From: CAZVPF01 sp964628195
GTDB taxonomy: Bacteria > Planctomycetota > Phycisphaerae > Sedimentisphaerales > Anaerohalosphaeraceae
DNA length: 64,000 nucleotides
Reading direction: 5' to 3'
NCBI GenBank assembly: GCA_964628195.1
Contig: CAZVPF010000004.1
Span: forward strand, 62,001-126,000
Shown here: positions 43,002-52,444 of the stretch, piece after piece
Layout: each line of letters starts with the position of its first letter
Numbering within the stretch: position 1 is the stretch's first letter
The notes under the pieces: generated by a model
Database searches by the model: none
Seen by the model: the letters and a program-made list of their open reading frames with translations, nothing else
What the model was told of the DNA's origin: nothing
Program-made: the position numbers and the translations under genes

Positions 43002-44120
43002 TCAGATTACTGCGTGTTTTTTGAGCATTTCAAGTGCCTCCGGTTCCCGTTCGATGGGCTGGTTGATAATTAAAGCAAAGCCTTTGAGCGAGCCGATTTG
43101 TTCGAGGATGATATCGGGCAGCTTTAGGGGGTCGCCTTCGTATTGTATATCGAAGATGTGGTTGTTTTTGCCGGCGGCTTGTATTTGTTTGTACGTGTCA
43201 GGCCAGTTGGAAACATCCGGCGAGCCGTGGCCGGGCACCCATTCGATGCAGTCGAGGTTTTTGTCTTTGAAGAGCATTGGCAGGTGGTTCAGCTGGGGTT
43301 GTCCGTCGAGGTGGTAGATAGATCGCGGCATTTTTGCGAAGGATTTCTGCAGGTCGGGCAGTGCGAATTGCTTAAAAAGCTCGGGGGTGAGCATAAAAGC
43401 GAAGTCGCACTGGAAGATGAAGTAGGGTTTTGAGGATAGCACAGATGCCCATGTGCTGTAGCCGTGTTTCTGGGGGCCGAGGGCGTTGTCTATTCGGGAG
43501 AAGATATCGAACCATGCCTCGTGAATCTGGTTGACTGCTCGGGTTACTTCATCGGGATTATCGAACAATTCGAGCACCAGTTTGTCAGATGCGCAGAATG
43601 TCGCAAGCAGGTCGAGCGGGCCGCCGAGATCGGTTGTCGCGATAACAGCCCGGCCTGTGAGTTTTTCATTTGCCGCTTCGATTAAGGATATCAGTCGTTT
43701 GAACCATTTATTTTCGGGGTCGAATTTGAAGTCGAGTTCTGTTACGGATGCGGGTGTGTGTTCATACCATACCGTTGTGTCGGAGTTTTTAGGTTCTGCG
43801 CCGAGGAAGGCAGCCATGATACCCGGACCGAAGTTCGGGAAAATATGCGGGAAGGCGTCACCCAGGAAGCGGGTCGAGCTTAGCTGATAGTGCCAGCGGT
43901 CGACGAGCAGATGCGGGGGGACGTCGAAGTCGAAAAGCTGGGGCTCTATGTAGGAGAAGTAATCGGTGCCGGTTACAGGGGGCAGTTCCGGGGCCTCTCT
44001 GCCGGGGTCCTGGCCGAAAAGGCGGACCTGTATTAAGGGCCTGTCGAGGGTTTTGTCCCACCATTTTTCGTGGGTGTCCTTTACTCGCTTCCAGTCCTGG
44101 TCCGTGAATTTTATAGTCAT
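43002..44120 (-). CDS. Uroporphyrinogen-decarboxylase-superfamily protein
   Basis: A 372-residue cytosolic protein with a UroD/methyltransferase-like TIM-barrel. The conserved middle has ATTDLGGPLDLLATFCASDKL and later YHLDGQPQLNHLPML, with WVPGHGSPDVSNW near the end. It is not HemE: the N-terminal substrate motifs are absent. Such UroD-like genes are common in planctomycete and Lentisphaerae carbohydrate loci, and a methyl-transfer or demethylation role is sometimes inferred. It lies between the porin and a beta-helix enzyme gene. Confidence 0.75.
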   Translation of the reverse strand: MTIKFTDQDWKRVKDTHEKWWDKTLDRPLIQVRLFGQDPGREAPELPPVTGTDYFSYIEPQLFDFDVPPHLLVDRWHYQLSSTRFLGDAFPHIFPNFGPGIMAAFLGAEPKNSDTTVWYEHTPASVTELDFKFDPENKWFKRLISLIEAANEKLTGRAVIATTDLGGPLDLLATFCASDKLVLELFDNPDEVTRAVNQIHEAWFDIFSRIDNALGPQKHGYSTWASVLSSKPYFIFQCDFAFMLTPELFKQFALPDLQKSFAKMPRSIYHLDGQPQLNHLPMLFKDKNLDCIEWVPGHGSPDVSNWPDTYKQIQAAGKNNHIFDIQYEGDPLKLPDIILEQIGSLKGFALIINQPIEREPEALEMLKKHAVI

Positions 44121-44151
44121 GTTTATTTGTATATATCGTTAAATTGTTTGT

Positions 44152-46791
44152 TTAATTGTTTTCGATAATAGTTTTTATTTTGTCGACATAGTAGGGGTGC
44201 AGTCCAGCTTCGGCTGCGCGGTGCCACGGGAACAGCGGGTCGTTGGGGGTGATATCGATGTGATTGTCCTCGAAGGTGTGCCAGTCGGCCTGGGACCGGT
44301 TGAATCGGTAGTGATCCCCGGAGGTGCTGTGGATTATGTTTTCCTTGACGGTGAAGCTTTTTGAGCCTTCGTCAAAGAAGATACCGTTATTTGGCGCGCC
44401 GCCGTGGGCATAGTCGCTGCGGTGGACAAGGTAGAGGTGGTTGTCTTCGATGAGCGTATCGGGCTGGAGGCCGAGTGTGTAAATCGCTCCGCCGTCTGCG
44501 AGTTTATTCATCACATCGAAGATGCGGTTGTTTTTGACGGTGCAGTTTTTCATGGTCGTAGGGTCGGTGTCCCAGCGAAAGCCGACGGACAGGCCGGTAT
44601 ACGGGGTGTCATAAATAAGGTTGTGCTCGAAAACGGTGTCTGGTGAGAAGGCGATAAATGCGCCGACTGAGCCGAAATGGGTTTGGCCGGTTTTGGTTAT
44701 TCTACAGGAGGCGACACGGTTTGCAGCGGGTGCCATTTCGGGGCTGTCCCAGTCATTCTCAAACCATTTTCTCGGGCCTGTTTCGGCGACAGGACGGTAG
44801 CCGAGCATTATGCCGTTTGCGCCTATGTCGGAGAAGTCGCAGCCGAGCACTTCGTTATTGTCGCAGTCTGCGCCAAAGGCCAGTCCGTTTGCGCCCAGGC
44901 GGGTGAAACGGCAAAGCTCGAAGGAGCATTTTTGTGCACGCTCGACGAGCACAGCGGGGGTTACAGCGTAAGTTGGTTCGGTTTTGTAGCCTGTGCCGTA
45001 ATGTGCGGCCTGCAGGCCGGAATAGCCGATTTCGGGGATATTCCATAAGGTGTCGGCGAAGGTGATTGCCCTGAAGTGCGTGTTGTCTACCGGGTTGTTT
45101 TCAAGCCCTTTTATTACCATAAGCTGCTCGACAGAGGGGATTGTCATATTCATTTTATTTGGATTTTCGCCGTCTTTGGCAAGGTACATGATCTGATTTT
45201 GCTTTTGGTCATAGCACCATGTGCCGGGTACCTTGAGGAACTGCGGAGAGTTTTCGAGGAAGCAGGGCATGTGTTTTTGCGGGTTGCACCACCAGGGCGT
45301 ACCTTTCCAGCCGAGATGGTGGGCGGTGGTTACTGATTTGCCGTTTAGGCTTTTGATTATGCCCCGTGCGACTGACCAGTGCTCGATGACGACGATTTCG
45401 GCCCTGTCGCCGGTGAGGTTTTTGAAAGGCAGGTCCTCTTCAAAAGTGAATGTTGCCTGGTCGGGCGACACTTCGGCGAGGTGGAGGAAACCTTCCTGCG
45501 GGTATTTGCACCTTTCGAGCCTTTTGCCGGAGGCGTAGAGGTCACGGGGGGGCAGGCCTTGGGGGACGGTGACGGTCCAGATATTGTTTTCGGTTTTTTT
45601 AAAGTCGGTTAGTTTAACGGCGGAGGATATAACGGGTTTTTCGCCGGGCCATTCGTGACCGGGGTAGGGGGCGAAGGTTACGGAATGTTTTTCGGAGCCT
45701 GAGTTGAAAGCTGTTATTTCGATTGGCTCTTTTATTTTATATTCACCGCCCCTCATTATGACCAGTATGTCCTGTTCGTGTGAGGGTTTGAAGATTCCGT
45801 CTTTTCCCATATTCTCGATCTTATCGAGTGCAGCGGAGACGGTGGCGAGGGGTTTGTCCTCAGTTCCGGGGTTTTTGTCGTCTCCGGCGGGGCTTACGTG
45901 GATTTCTACGGGCATTGGGCCGGGGTGTAGGATCAGGGTGCCCCATTCCTTTGCACGGGTTCGGCCGGTTTCGGTTCCGGTGAGCCAGTTTTCATGGTGC
46001 AGGTTTCCGAACTGGCCTTTGCCTTTGTATTTTTCGTCGAGGTCCTGGACGCCGATATTGAAGCCCATTTCAGTGATGCCGTCTTTTTTCGGGTTCCAGT
46101 ATTCGCCGGCGCGGACCTCAAGGCATGGGTCCGGTTTTACCATCCATTCGACGATAAAGCCTTTGCCGTCTGGTTTTGGTATTGCGACAGCCTGCATCGC
46201 GCCGGTAAGTATCCATTTCTGGTAGTTGTTCCATGATCGGGTCATAGAGCGTTCTTCGCCCTCGAGCAGGCCGCCTGTTCCCACACCATGCAGCCGTGAT
46301 TTTGTGAGGTTACATACCATTTGCCAGCTTGTCGAGTCGCCGCGGTTGTTGAAGTCGTCGGTTTCGGGCCACTGGTTTGTGGGGTTCAGCAGCAATTCAA
46401 CGCCGTCGCCGAACCAGGGAAAGCCCTGGCGTGTCAGCTCGTGGGCTTTGTCGTTTTCATCAGGCAGCCATCGAGGGGTGTCTATGCCGTAGAGGACATC
46501 GTCGGTTATGTCGAATGCGAAGTAGAGGTTTTCGCCGTCGTGCTTTACCCACCATTTTACGGAGAGGTCGGCGTCGTCTGTAACCGGTATAAAGGAAGGT
46601 GACCAGTCCCGCAGGCCGGTGAATGTGTAAGCGTCGTCGTATTCGCCCTCGGCGATCTTGCCGTCGAGTGTGGGGGTTGAGCCTTTGTAGGCGTGAACGT
46701 GTTTGGGCCATCTGCCTGCCTGGACGTTAAGAGCAGCTGTTGTTGTTACGGCGATCAAGAGTAATGCTGTTTTGAGTTTTTTGCTTTTCAT
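44152..46791 (-). CDS. Secreted CBM9-like plus right-handed beta-helix enzyme (GH141-like)
   Basis: An 879-residue exported protein. The signal peptide is about 1-25. A CBM9/DOMON-like carbohydrate-binding domain covers about 38-305 (TPTLDGKIAEGEYDDAYTF, then VEWMVKPDPCLEVRAGEYW). After IHVSPAGDDKNPGTEDKPLA (about 315) a long right-handed beta-helix extends to about 860, resembling glycoside hydrolase family 141 and related polysaccharide-active proteins. Family-141 members include fucosidase and xylanase activities. The precise substrate is unknown. It is next to the symporter and UroD-like genes, so a sugar-degrading role is likely. Confidence 0.72.
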   Translation of the reverse strand: MKSKKLKTALLLIAVTTTAALNVQAGRWPKHVHAYKGSTPTLDGKIAEGEYDDAYTFTGLRDWSPSFIPVTDDADLSVKWWVKHDGENLYFAFDITDDVLYGIDTPRWLPDENDKAHELTRQGFPWFGDGVELLLNPTNQWPETDDFNNRGDSTSWQMVCNLTKSRLHGVGTGGLLEGEERSMTRSWNNYQKWILTGAMQAVAIPKPDGKGFIVEWMVKPDPCLEVRAGEYWNPKKDGITEMGFNIGVQDLDEKYKGKGQFGNLHHENWLTGTETGRTRAKEWGTLILHPGPMPVEIHVSPAGDDKNPGTEDKPLATVSAALDKIENMGKDGIFKPSHEQDILVIMRGGEYKIKEPIEITAFNSGSEKHSVTFAPYPGHEWPGEKPVISSAVKLTDFKKTENNIWTVTVPQGLPPRDLYASGKRLERCKYPQEGFLHLAEVSPDQATFTFEEDLPFKNLTGDRAEIVVIEHWSVARGIIKSLNGKSVTTAHHLGWKGTPWWCNPQKHMPCFLENSPQFLKVPGTWCYDQKQNQIMYLAKDGENPNKMNMTIPSVEQLMVIKGLENNPVDNTHFRAITFADTLWNIPEIGYSGLQAAHYGTGYKTEPTYAVTPAVLVERAQKCSFELCRFTRLGANGLAFGADCDNNEVLGCDFSDIGANGIMLGYRPVAETGPRKWFENDWDSPEMAPAANRVASCRITKTGQTHFGSVGAFIAFSPDTVFEHNLIYDTPYTGLSVGFRWDTDPTTMKNCTVKNNRIFDVMNKLADGGAIYTLGLQPDTLIEDNHLYLVHRSDYAHGGAPNNGIFFDEGSKSFTVKENIIHSTSGDHYRFNRSQADWHTFEDNHIDITPNDPLFPWHRAAEAGLHPYYVDKIKTIIENN

Positions 46792-46844
46792 CGCTTTTCC
46801 TTTATCTGGTACAAGTGTTAATATTAATTATACTTCATTAATTG

Positions 46845-48440
46845 TCATCCCCTGCCGTAGCCGAGGTACTGGAAGAAGCAGTAAATGAATATCATTATTA
46901 CCGCGAGCAGTGCCCACCAGATCCAGACGGATTTTTGAGAGCCGGTGTCAATATTTTCCTGCGAGGCTTTGAGCGAGGGCAGGGCCTTTTCAGGTTCCGG
47001 GGGAGTCAGCAGGGAAATTACTATCATCATCACCGCAAGTGCGCTGAACAGGTAGAACGAGAGCATCATAAAGTGCGGCCACTGGTCCTTGTTCGGTGTG
47101 GTAAGATAAAAGCTTCCGATGGTAAGACAGGCTATCGAGCCGATCAGCAGTGTTGCAAAGGCGGCTTTGGAGTTGGCTCTTTTCCAGAGGACGCCTATAA
47201 GGAATACGGCTGCCATTGGCGGGGCCATAAATCCGATGAGGGACTGGAATATGCTGAACAGGTCGAGCCCTTTGATTGCGTCGAGTGAAATGGCGATGAA
47301 AATGGAGATAACCGCAGCGACGGCGGTTACGATCCGGCCTATTGTTTTCTGCTGGAGCGGTGTCGCGTCTGGCTTGAACATGCGGGTGTATATATCGAGG
47401 GTAAATACGGTCGACAGCGAGTTAAGGCCGGAGTCGACGGTGCTTATAAGCGCGGCGGTGAGCACCGCGACGACCAGGCCGACCATGCCGACGGGCATGT
47501 GATTGGCGACCATTGTCATGTAAGCGGCGTTGGGGTCCTCGAGGTCGGGGTGCAGGACCTTGCAGATGATGCCGGGGACGTAGAAGATCAGCGGTGTGCC
47601 GATTTTTAAAAATCCTGCGAATACCGCACCGAGCTGTCCCTGTCTTATGTTGCGTGCCCCGAGAACACGCTGAACGATGGTCTGGTCTGTACACCAGAAC
47701 CATATTCCAAGGATGGGGTATCCGAGTATTATCGCAGGCCAGGGCCATTCGGAATCGGAGGCAGGTCTGAAAAGCACCCAGTAATCGTTAGGTACCGAGT
47801 CTACAAGTTTGCCGATCCCGCCTACTTTTACAAGGCCTATTATTGTAAGTGCCGCTGAGGCGAGAATCATAAGTATCGACTGGAAGGAGTCGGTTACCAC
47901 CACCGCGGCGAGTCCTCCAGCGACGGTGAAGCTTGTTGCAATTGCGGTAAGCGCGACGACCGACAGCCAGAGCGGCCAGCCGAGTATCTGGCTGAGCAGC
48001 AGTCCGCCTGCGTAGAGGGTTCCGCCGAGCCAGAGTATCATAGTATTGATGAGTGTGTACCACGAGAGGAAGTTTCTGCACCTCATTCCGTATCTTGTAG
48101 CCATGAACTCTGGCATGGTGGATATTTTCGTGTTAATGTAATGCGGGATGAAAATCATGGCCAGCAGGAACAGGAATATCCAGGCAAGCCATTCGAAATT
48201 GCCTGTTACCATGCCTGTTGTATATGCGACACCGCAGCCTGCGATCATGAACGAGGGACTGATGTTGGTGCCGAATATTGAAAGGCCAACATTAGGCCAG
48301 CGGAGTGAACGGCCTGCGAGAAATATGTCTTCGGCGTCTTTTCGTTTGAAACTAACCCAGAAGCCTATCGTAAGGACAGCGATGATGTAAGCTGCAACTA
48401 CCGCAAAATCCAGAGAATGTAACTGTTGATGAATGTCCAT
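46845..48440 (-). CDS. Sodium:solute symporter family transporter
   Basis: A 531-residue inner-membrane transporter of the SSS (SGLT) family with about 13-14 transmembrane helices. The first is near LDFAVVAAYIIAVLTIGFW. Family motifs include the GRSLRWPNVGLSIFGTNIS segment and the central GGLAAVVVTDSFQSILM. It imports a sugar or similar solute with Na+. It is in the carbohydrate block and probably takes up products of the porin and beta-helix enzyme. It appears to be the first gene of that minus-strand group. Confidence 0.9.
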   Translation of the reverse strand: MDIHQQLHSLDFAVVAAYIIAVLTIGFWVSFKRKDAEDIFLAGRSLRWPNVGLSIFGTNISPSFMIAGCGVAYTTGMVTGNFEWLAWIFLFLLAMIFIPHYINTKISTMPEFMATRYGMRCRNFLSWYTLINTMILWLGGTLYAGGLLLSQILGWPLWLSVVALTAIATSFTVAGGLAAVVVTDSFQSILMILASAALTIIGLVKVGGIGKLVDSVPNDYWVLFRPASDSEWPWPAIILGYPILGIWFWCTDQTIVQRVLGARNIRQGQLGAVFAGFLKIGTPLIFYVPGIICKVLHPDLEDPNAAYMTMVANHMPVGMVGLVVAVLTAALISTVDSGLNSLSTVFTLDIYTRMFKPDATPLQQKTIGRIVTAVAAVISIFIAISLDAIKGLDLFSIFQSLIGFMAPPMAAVFLIGVLWKRANSKAAFATLLIGSIACLTIGSFYLTTPNKDQWPHFMMLSFYLFSALAVMMIVISLLTPPEPEKALPSLKASQENIDTGSQKSVWIWWALLAVIMIFIYCFFQYLGYGRG

Positions 48441-48533
48441 AAAAAGAGACCCTTATTTTAAGTTCATAATTGAATGAAGGATTTTACATGCAAGGGCACT
48501 GCGGGGCAACTATTAATTGGACAAAAGTTATGT

Positions 48534-49046
48534 TTACATATCGGGCTGGCTGTCAGTGTCAAGAGATGCAATTGCGGATTTTATCGTGGATGACAGCAGG
48601 CAGGGCTGATCGGAACCTATTCGGAGGTTTTTGCCGTCTTTGAGGTTTATCTCGACGGAACGCATACCGGAAATGTTGTAGAGGGTTCCTACTTTAGGGA
48701 TGTAATGGATGCCCCAGCCGTGCCACCATTTGTTTTTTACGGGGCGGGTATCGGAGATTTGTTTAAGCGGTATGGTTTTCCTGAAGACCCCAAACCCCAT
48801 TGAAAAGCAAAGCTTGTTTGAGGTCACTATCACGGTCATTGTGCTTGTAAATACGGCTGCGAATACGACTACAACGACAGATGCCGCAAATACGGCGAGA
48901 AGGAAGCTTTTGTCGATATCTTGGGGCATAGTTGAGGCCAGCCAGAAATAAAGCCCGATCTCAGCGGCAATAATAAAAAATGCTAACAGCAAGGATATCC
49001 GGCCTATTTGAGTATGTTTGTAAAGGACAGCCATACACGTAATCAT
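48534..49046 (-). CDS. Small membrane protein with PH-like domain
   Basis: A 170-residue protein with two transmembrane helices (about 16-36 and 47-68), followed by a small beta-rich domain resembling bacterial PH domains. The segment KTIPLKQISDTRPVKNKWW and the later VEINLKDGKNLRIG are typical of a widespread uncharacterised family. An alternative start at 49034 would remove four residues. It is separated from the symporter by 93 bases. No role can be assigned. Confidence 0.6.
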   Translation of the reverse strand: MITCMAVLYKHTQIGRISLLLAFFIIAAEIGLYFWLASTMPQDIDKSFLLAVFAASVVVVVFAAVFTSTMTVIVTSNKLCFSMGFGVFRKTIPLKQISDTRPVKNKWWHGWGIHYIPKVGTLYNISGMRSVEINLKDGKNLRIGSDQPCLLSSTIKSAIASLDTDSQPDM

Positions 49047-49077
49047 CTCAGGAATAACGGGTTATGTCAACAAATTT

Positions 49078-49126
49078 ATTCCGGTTTTACTGTATCCCGT
49101 AATTCTATTAAAGGGGGGGGCTTGCG
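49078..49126. other. Intergenic G8 tract and a 13-base element shared with the next PEP-CTERM promoter
   Basis: ATTCCGGTTTTAC occurs at 49078-49090 and again at 50109-50121, in both cases upstream of a PEP-CTERM gene. Here it is followed by a run of eight G at 49113-49120. No gene lies in 49047-49257. Confidence 0.35.
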
Positions 49127-49198
49127 GACTTTATGGAGGTGTTTTGGTTTATATAGTAGCTATTTTGATATTTTTTTGAAAAAATAGATAATTCAGGC

Positions 49199-49226
49199 TT
49201 GCATAGAATTTTGATAGTCATATAAT
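49199..49226 (+). promoter_or_regulatory. Sigma-70 promoter for PEP-CTERM gene 1
   Basis: TTGCAT (49199-49204), 16-base spacer, perfect TATAAT (49221-49226). The start codon is about 40 bases downstream with GGGAGG between. Confidence 0.55.
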
Positions 49227-49266
49227 AACATTAGTAAAATATAGATAGGGAGGTTAGGTGATATTG

Positions 49267-49854
49267 ATGAAATATAGTGTACTTACTATTTTAGTTCTGT
49301 CGTCGTTAGCTTTTGGTTCGCTTTCTAATCAGGTTAACGTTGAAACCCCGGGAAGAGATGTTTATCACTCGATGTGGGTTACAGGTATTGATGAAGTTCT
49401 GATCACAATTAATGAAGCTATAGGCGCTTCTGAGGCCCCAACTGTTGATCTTGAGGGTATAAGCGCAGATGAGGGGCAGGGCAATCCTGTTGTTCTCAAC
49501 GGTGAGCTTGGAAGCACTGTTACTGTCGATATGACACTGAACATCACTAACACAAGCGGTGTTACGTGGACTGCTTATGAGCTTATCCTTGAGGGTGAGA
49601 ATGTAGTGTTTAATTATTCCAACACCCCAACGTGCAATTATTTCCTTACGACGGTTATGCAGCCGACCTATCTGAGGTTCGATTCGCCTAATGTTGTTGA
49701 AGGCGGCCAAACTGTGACTATGAACTTTTCGATAGATGTCTCACAGGAAGGCCTTTTCGAGATTACATTGATTCAAAACCCAGTTCCTGAGCCTGTCAGC
49801 ATTGGTCTTTTCAGTATGGCTGGATTAATGCTGCTGAGAAAGAAAAGGGCCTAA
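49267..49854 (+). CDS. PEP-CTERM sorting-domain protein 1
   Basis: A 195-residue exported protein with a signal peptide (MKYSVLTILVLSSLAFG). A beta-rich central domain has a TVDMTLNITNTSGVTWTAYE strand. The C-terminal PEP-CTERM signal is NPVPEPVSIGLFSMAGLMLL followed by RKKRA. It is expected to be processed by an exosortase and displayed at the surface. The GTG at 49258, in frame, has better spacing from GGGAGG, so the start may be three codons earlier. It resembles the protein encoded at 50176 in size and layout, and may be a paralogue. Confidence 0.75.
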   Translation: MKYSVLTILVLSSLAFGSLSNQVNVETPGRDVYHSMWVTGIDEVLITINEAIGASEAPTVDLEGISADEGQGNPVVLNGELGSTVTVDMTLNITNTSGVTWTAYELILEGENVVFNYSNTPTCNYFLTTVMQPTYLRFDSPNVVEGGQTVTMNFSIDVSQEGLFEITLIQNPVPEPVSIGLFSMAGLMLLRKKRA

Positions 49855-50063
49855 GGCTTTTTAAGTAAGGTTTCGGGCATAGTTCTAACAATTCATTTTA
49901 TCGCAAGAGACAATCTTTCTGCGCCCCGGTTGTGTAAGACAAATACCAGGTTATTTCGGACACTTTGAGGCAATTAAAGACACATATACCCCTGTATGCT
50001 TTTTCCAAAATCGCAGTTTGGTCTGTATAATTGGAATTTACATCAATTTGAACAATTTGCGGC

Positions 50064-50126
50064 TTGACTTCAGCGTGATTAATAAGTATTATAACGATTA
50101 TATGTTATATTCCGGTTTTACGGAAT
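50064..50126 (+). promoter_or_regulatory. Sigma-70 promoter and inverted repeat for PEP-CTERM gene 2
   Basis: TTGACT (50064-50069), 17-base spacer, TATTAT (50087-50092). ATTCCG (50109-50114) and CGGAAT (50121-50126) form a perfect 6-bp inverted repeat in the early leader, containing the 13-base element shared with gene 1. The rest of 49855-50063 shows no gene. Confidence 0.6.
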
Positions 50127-50175
50127 AAACGGGGTTAAGCTATAAACTACATTTTAGAATTTTAGAAAGGGGGTA

Positions 50176-50766
50176 ATGATGAAAAAGTTTTTCATTTGTA
50201 TTCTGCTGTTGCTTTTGCTTAGTGGTTCTGTGCCTGCGGGGCTGGTCGATTGGAATGCTACCTGGACCAACTCATCAAATCTCGACGGCACACAAAGCTG
50301 GGAATGGACGGACGACTTTTCGTGGAGCGTAAATGAAAGTTTTGCCGCTGTTGGCCCGGCCGGTTTTCAGTGCACGGGGACGTTTGAAAATGCGGACCCG
50401 ATTATTACGATCACTAAAACTATTGAGAACGGTTCGAACTTTGCATGGGAGGCCTTTGTGCTTGAGATTGACTCAAGCAGCAATGCTGCTTATGTTTTGA
50501 ATTCGGCGACTGTATTGAGCCCTCCGCACCTGGGAGCACTGTTTCAATCCACTTCGGGAACCATTGATAAAGTTATCTTTGCTTCGCCGGTGGCCGTTGG
50601 GCCGGGGGAGACGCTTATGATCAGTTTCGATCTTCTGATCCCCGCGGATACGCCATTCACAATCGATGTTACCCAGACACCGAGTGAGGATTACATTCCG
50701 GAGCCTGCGACGATCGGGCTTCTCGGATTGGGTGCATTTGCTGTGTTAAAACGGCGGCGCAGCTAA
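50176..50766 (+). CDS. PEP-CTERM sorting-domain protein 2
   Basis: A 196-residue exported protein. A signal peptide (MKKFFICILLLLLLSGSVPA) is followed by a beta-rich domain (WEAFVLEIDSSSNAAYVLN). The C-terminal PEP-CTERM tail is IPEPATIGLLGLGAFAVLKR and then RRS. AAAGGGGG lies just before the start; the first two codons are both ATG, so the start may be at 50179. A strong terminator follows at 50795. The size and design match the PEP-CTERM gene before it. Confidence 0.8.
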   Translation: MMKKFFICILLLLLLSGSVPAGLVDWNATWTNSSNLDGTQSWEWTDDFSWSVNESFAAVGPAGFQCTGTFENADPIITITKTIENGSNFAWEAFVLEIDSSSNAAYVLNSATVLSPPHLGALFQSTSGTIDKVIFASPVAVGPGETLMISFDLLIPADTPFTIDVTQTPSEDYIPEPATIGLLGLGAFAVLKRRRS

Positions 50767-50794
50767 AGCAGACTCAGCGGAAATAAGTTTATTT

Positions 50795-50826
50795 AAGCCC
50801 TGTCATCCGGCAGGGCTTTTTTTTTT
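50795..50826 (+). terminator. Rho-independent terminator
   Basis: AAGCCCTG (50795-50802) pairs with CAGGGCTT (50811-50818), followed by a ten-T tract. It ends the PEP-CTERM gene 2 transcript. Confidence 0.9.
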
Positions 50827-50931
50827 GCATATATCAACGGCCAGAAAATAATCGTTCAAGGCCGGGAGGATTATTTATCGGCACAGGTAAAAATGGAGAA
50901 ACTTACCTGTCTTGTATTACGGAAAGTGAAT

Positions 50932-50965
50932 AAAAAAAAGGTGCAGCTTTTGGGGCCACACCTTT
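50932..50965 (-). terminator. Rho-independent terminator for the minus-strand isomerase-like gene
   Basis: On the minus strand AAAGGTG (50965-50959) pairs with CACCTTT (50943-50937), followed by a T-rich tract (an A-run on the given strand). It sits about 31 bases after the stop codon of the isomerase-like gene. Confidence 0.75.
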
Positions 50966-50995
50966 GTCATCAGATTTTATTTTCGGGTTATCCGT

Positions 50996-52405
50996 TTATA
51001 CGTGGCGGTAGATCTCCCAGCCCATGTAGTTATCGAGGGCCTCGGCGATTGCATCGGCTTTTTGGCTCATATTGGCAGCGACGTGGTGCTCAAAACCCAT
51101 TTTGCATATATACTGGAGCAGCATCTGTAGGTTGGGTATTCTCATAACACCGTATCCGCCGAAGGAAGATACCGCGTCGTCCGTGAATTCGCCCTCGCCG
51201 ACGTAGCAGGTTATTATGCCTTCACAGTCATCGGTCGAAGTTCTAAGGAATGTTGCATTTGATTTTTTGATTCGTCCTACGATGGTGCCGTAAGTGTTAT
51301 CCTTGCCGACGGCGCCTGCGATGATCTCCTGGTAGTCCATTTTGGCGGACTTGAAGAAGGAGATGGGCAGGTTCGAACAATGGAAGAGCATGCACTTGTC
51401 GTCGCTTGCGCCGAAGTTGTTGTTCCAGTCGAGAAGCGCGCTTGGCTGTTCGCTTGCCAGTTGGAGTATGTACATTCCGAGCAGGCCGGTGATGTCGACT
51501 TCACAGGCACTTGGCCGCAGTGATTCGCTCATCATGCTCATCATCATGCAGGGTGTTATGCCGAAGAATTCTTCCATGGACGTCCAGCACTGGATGGCTG
51601 TGCCCTGAAGGTCGAGTTCTTCCACCCATTTGTCGATGACCACGCCGAATTTAACCATTCTGCTGATGGACTGTTCGGGTATGTTTTTGCAGCTTACGTA
51701 TTTTTTGAGGGCCTGGGTTTTCTTTTTCACATCGGCGTCGGAGTCGGTGAGTTTGTCGGCCTTGCCGAATATTTCTGAAAGGTCTATTGTCTCGACGGTG
51801 ATGCCGGAGTCTTCGAGCAATTTTTCACTGAAGCGGACTGTATTGAAAGCTCCGGTTCGGGCACCGACGGCGCCGAATCTTACGTTGTTTAGGCCCGTTA
51901 CTACTCGGCAGATCGAGGCGAAGTCGTCAAGCTCTTTTGCGAACTCGGCGGAGTTGACCTTGACCGTGTGCTTTTTGGTCAGGGTGTAGGGAATGCCGGC
52001 CTGGCGGAGGTTGTTGCAGACGCTCATCTTGCCGCAGAAGGAGTCTCGCCTGTCCTTGATAGTCATCTTCTTTGCATCGTCGGGTTCTGCGTGGATGAGT
52101 ACCGGGACGTCAAGACCGGAACGCTTGATGGATTCTGCGACTCCTTTTTCATCGCCGAAGTTGGGCAGTGTAACGATTATACCGTCGATTTTGTCGGCGT
52201 TGCCCTCGAACAGCTTTGCGCATTTTTTCGCGTCGTCGAAAGTCTCGACGGCACCGAACTTCGCGTCCTTTGTATTAAGGCAAACCGAGCCGTAACCCTT
52301 GTCCCTCAGTACCTTGAGGATATTATCCCTGCCTTCTTTTGCAAGATGGTCGGGGAAAAAGCCCCTGTTGCCGACTATAACGCCGAATGTAGTTTTTTTA
52401 GTCAT
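50996..52405 (-). CDS. L-fucose/L-arabinose isomerase-superfamily protein
   Basis: A 469-residue cytosolic sugar isomerase-like protein. The N-terminal domain begins with TFGVIVGNRGFFPDHLAKEG. The central part has the family's AIQCWTSMEEFFGITPCMMM and DITGLLGMYILQLASEQPSA segments, where the metal-binding Glu/Asp residues are expected. Its real sugar substrate cannot be read from sequence; ketose isomerisation of a deoxy or other unusual sugar is plausible. It stands with its own terminator and is not part of the pyr run. A beta-helix enzyme resembling fucosidases is encoded at 44152. Confidence 0.72.
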   Translation of the reverse strand: MTKKTTFGVIVGNRGFFPDHLAKEGRDNILKVLRDKGYGSVCLNTKDAKFGAVETFDDAKKCAKLFEGNADKIDGIIVTLPNFGDEKGVAESIKRSGLDVPVLIHAEPDDAKKMTIKDRRDSFCGKMSVCNNLRQAGIPYTLTKKHTVKVNSAEFAKELDDFASICRVVTGLNNVRFGAVGARTGAFNTVRFSEKLLEDSGITVETIDLSEIFGKADKLTDSDADVKKKTQALKKYVSCKNIPEQSISRMVKFGVVIDKWVEELDLQGTAIQCWTSMEEFFGITPCMMMSMMSESLRPSACEVDITGLLGMYILQLASEQPSALLDWNNNFGASDDKCMLFHCSNLPISFFKSAKMDYQEIIAGAVGKDNTYGTIVGRIKKSNATFLRTSTDDCEGIITCYVGEGEFTDDAVSSFGGYGVMRIPNLQMLLQYICKMGFEHHVAANMSQKADAIAEALDNYMGWEIYRHV

Positions 52406-52444
52406 GTCGAATCTCCGTATTTGAAAGTTTTTCTTAATTTATAT

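Noticed and set aside
49885..49890. Fifth copy of the CTAACA operator
   Set aside because: It is a single CTAACA with no partner 11 bases away on either side.
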